This document shows, in pieces, positions 33,977 through 34,075 of a stretch of 34,075 bases of DNA. Under the pieces are notes generated by a model, which was not told where the DNA came from, did not search any database, and was given only the letters and a program-made list of their open reading frames with translations. The stretch lies in assembly GCA_964605715.1 (NCBI GenBank), contig CAZSDV010000021.1:1-34075 (forward strand), written 5' to 3'. The stretch comes from JAPUME01 sp964605715. Lineage in GTDB: Bacteria > Acidobacteriota > Terriglobia > UBA7540 > JAPUME01. Position 1 is the stretch's first letter, and each line of letters starts with the position of its first letter. Position numbers and translations under genes: made by a program.

Positions 33977-34075
33977 ATGGCTCTACCCATAACACAACCG
34001 CACACCCCGGGACAGCAGAGCGCGCGGAATGAGACAATCCGCAACGTCGCGATCATCGCGCACGTAGACCACGGC
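33977..34075 (+). CDS. typA: translational GTPase TypA/BipA, N-terminus only (3'-truncated by window edge)
   Basis: 33 codons from ATG 33977 end in RNVAIIAHVDHG, the start of the G1 loop of TypA/BipA, a ribosome-associated GTPase (family pattern IRN-I/V-AIIAHVDHGKTTL). LepA would read SIIAHIDHG and EF-G differs, so TypA is preferred. AAGGA lies 11 bases upstream. The first 17 residues are a non-conserved extension, and the true start could be later. Codons end in G or C in most positions (about 23 of 32), unlike the genes to the left. Confidence 0.75.
   Translation, partial: MALPITQPHTPGQQSARNETIRNVAIIAHVDHG

Overview
The window looks like a piece of a draft or metagenome-assembled chromosome from an uncultured member of the Acidobacteriota. 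This rests on gene content: a VWFA-related protein of the type typical of that phylum, two TonB proteins of acidobacterial style (N-terminal cytoplasmic domain, then one membrane anchor with S-x3-H), a Gram-negative lipid A cluster, and a planctomycete/Solibacter-type pair of PSCyt1-DUF1549-DUF1553 and DUF1501 proteins. Base composition is moderate. Five 10-N runs mark scaffold joins, so gap lengths are not real.

Layout, left to right. (1) 1-1416: 3' part of an acyl-CoA dehydrogenase, followed by a probable dedA remnant and a good promoter. (2) 1689-6314: fabZ, lpxA and lpxI in overlapping reading frames, then a Gfo/Idh/MocA oxidoreductase and a TonB protein; lpxD and lpxB are absent. (3) 6412-9026: miaA, a decayed hfq, then hflX, in the classical order. 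(4) 9027-13037: a long stretch without a recognisable gene, pgsA, another such stretch, a TIM-barrel sugar isomerase/epimerase-like protein and asnS. (5) 13097-19551: an anchored TPR protein, then a large cytochrome-type PSD1 gene broken by a deletion, and its intact DUF1501 partner. (6) 19654-21362, minus strand: a frameshifted small secreted protein, tRNA-Gln(CUG) and a second TonB gene. (7) 21681-27071: ileS, lspA, an rluD-type pseudouridine synthase and the VWFA protein; then a small GTG-started gene on the minus strand. (8) 27593-28953: fabI and a secreted bifunctional-nuclease-family protein. (9) 28972-33086: a decayed 2-hydroxyacid dehydrogenase, then a tightly coupled three-gene operon (LsrF-type thiolase, LsrE-like epimerase, class II aldolase/short-chain dehydrogenase fusion). 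(10) 33204-34075: a 3' fragment of tRNA-Arg, a candidate terminator, and the first codons of typA.

Envelope biogenesis dominates: acyl chain supply (FabZ, FabI), lipid A steps (LpxA, LpxI), phospholipid synthesis (PgsA), lipoprotein processing (LspA) and outer-membrane energy transduction (TonB). Translation genes (MiaA, AsnS, IleS, RluD, tRNA-Gln) are interspersed.

The most unusual signal is not one intact system but a pattern. Core genes are all uninterrupted, while at least four accessory or regulatory genes (hfq, a 2-hydroxyacid dehydrogenase, the PSD1 cytochrome gene, probably dedA) survive only as frameshifted or stop-containing remnants, mostly inside what looks like empty intergenic DNA. 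The most interesting intact unit is the LsrF/LsrE-like/aldolase-dehydrogenase operon, a candidate catabolic route for a phosphorylated sugar, found here without the rest of an lsr system.
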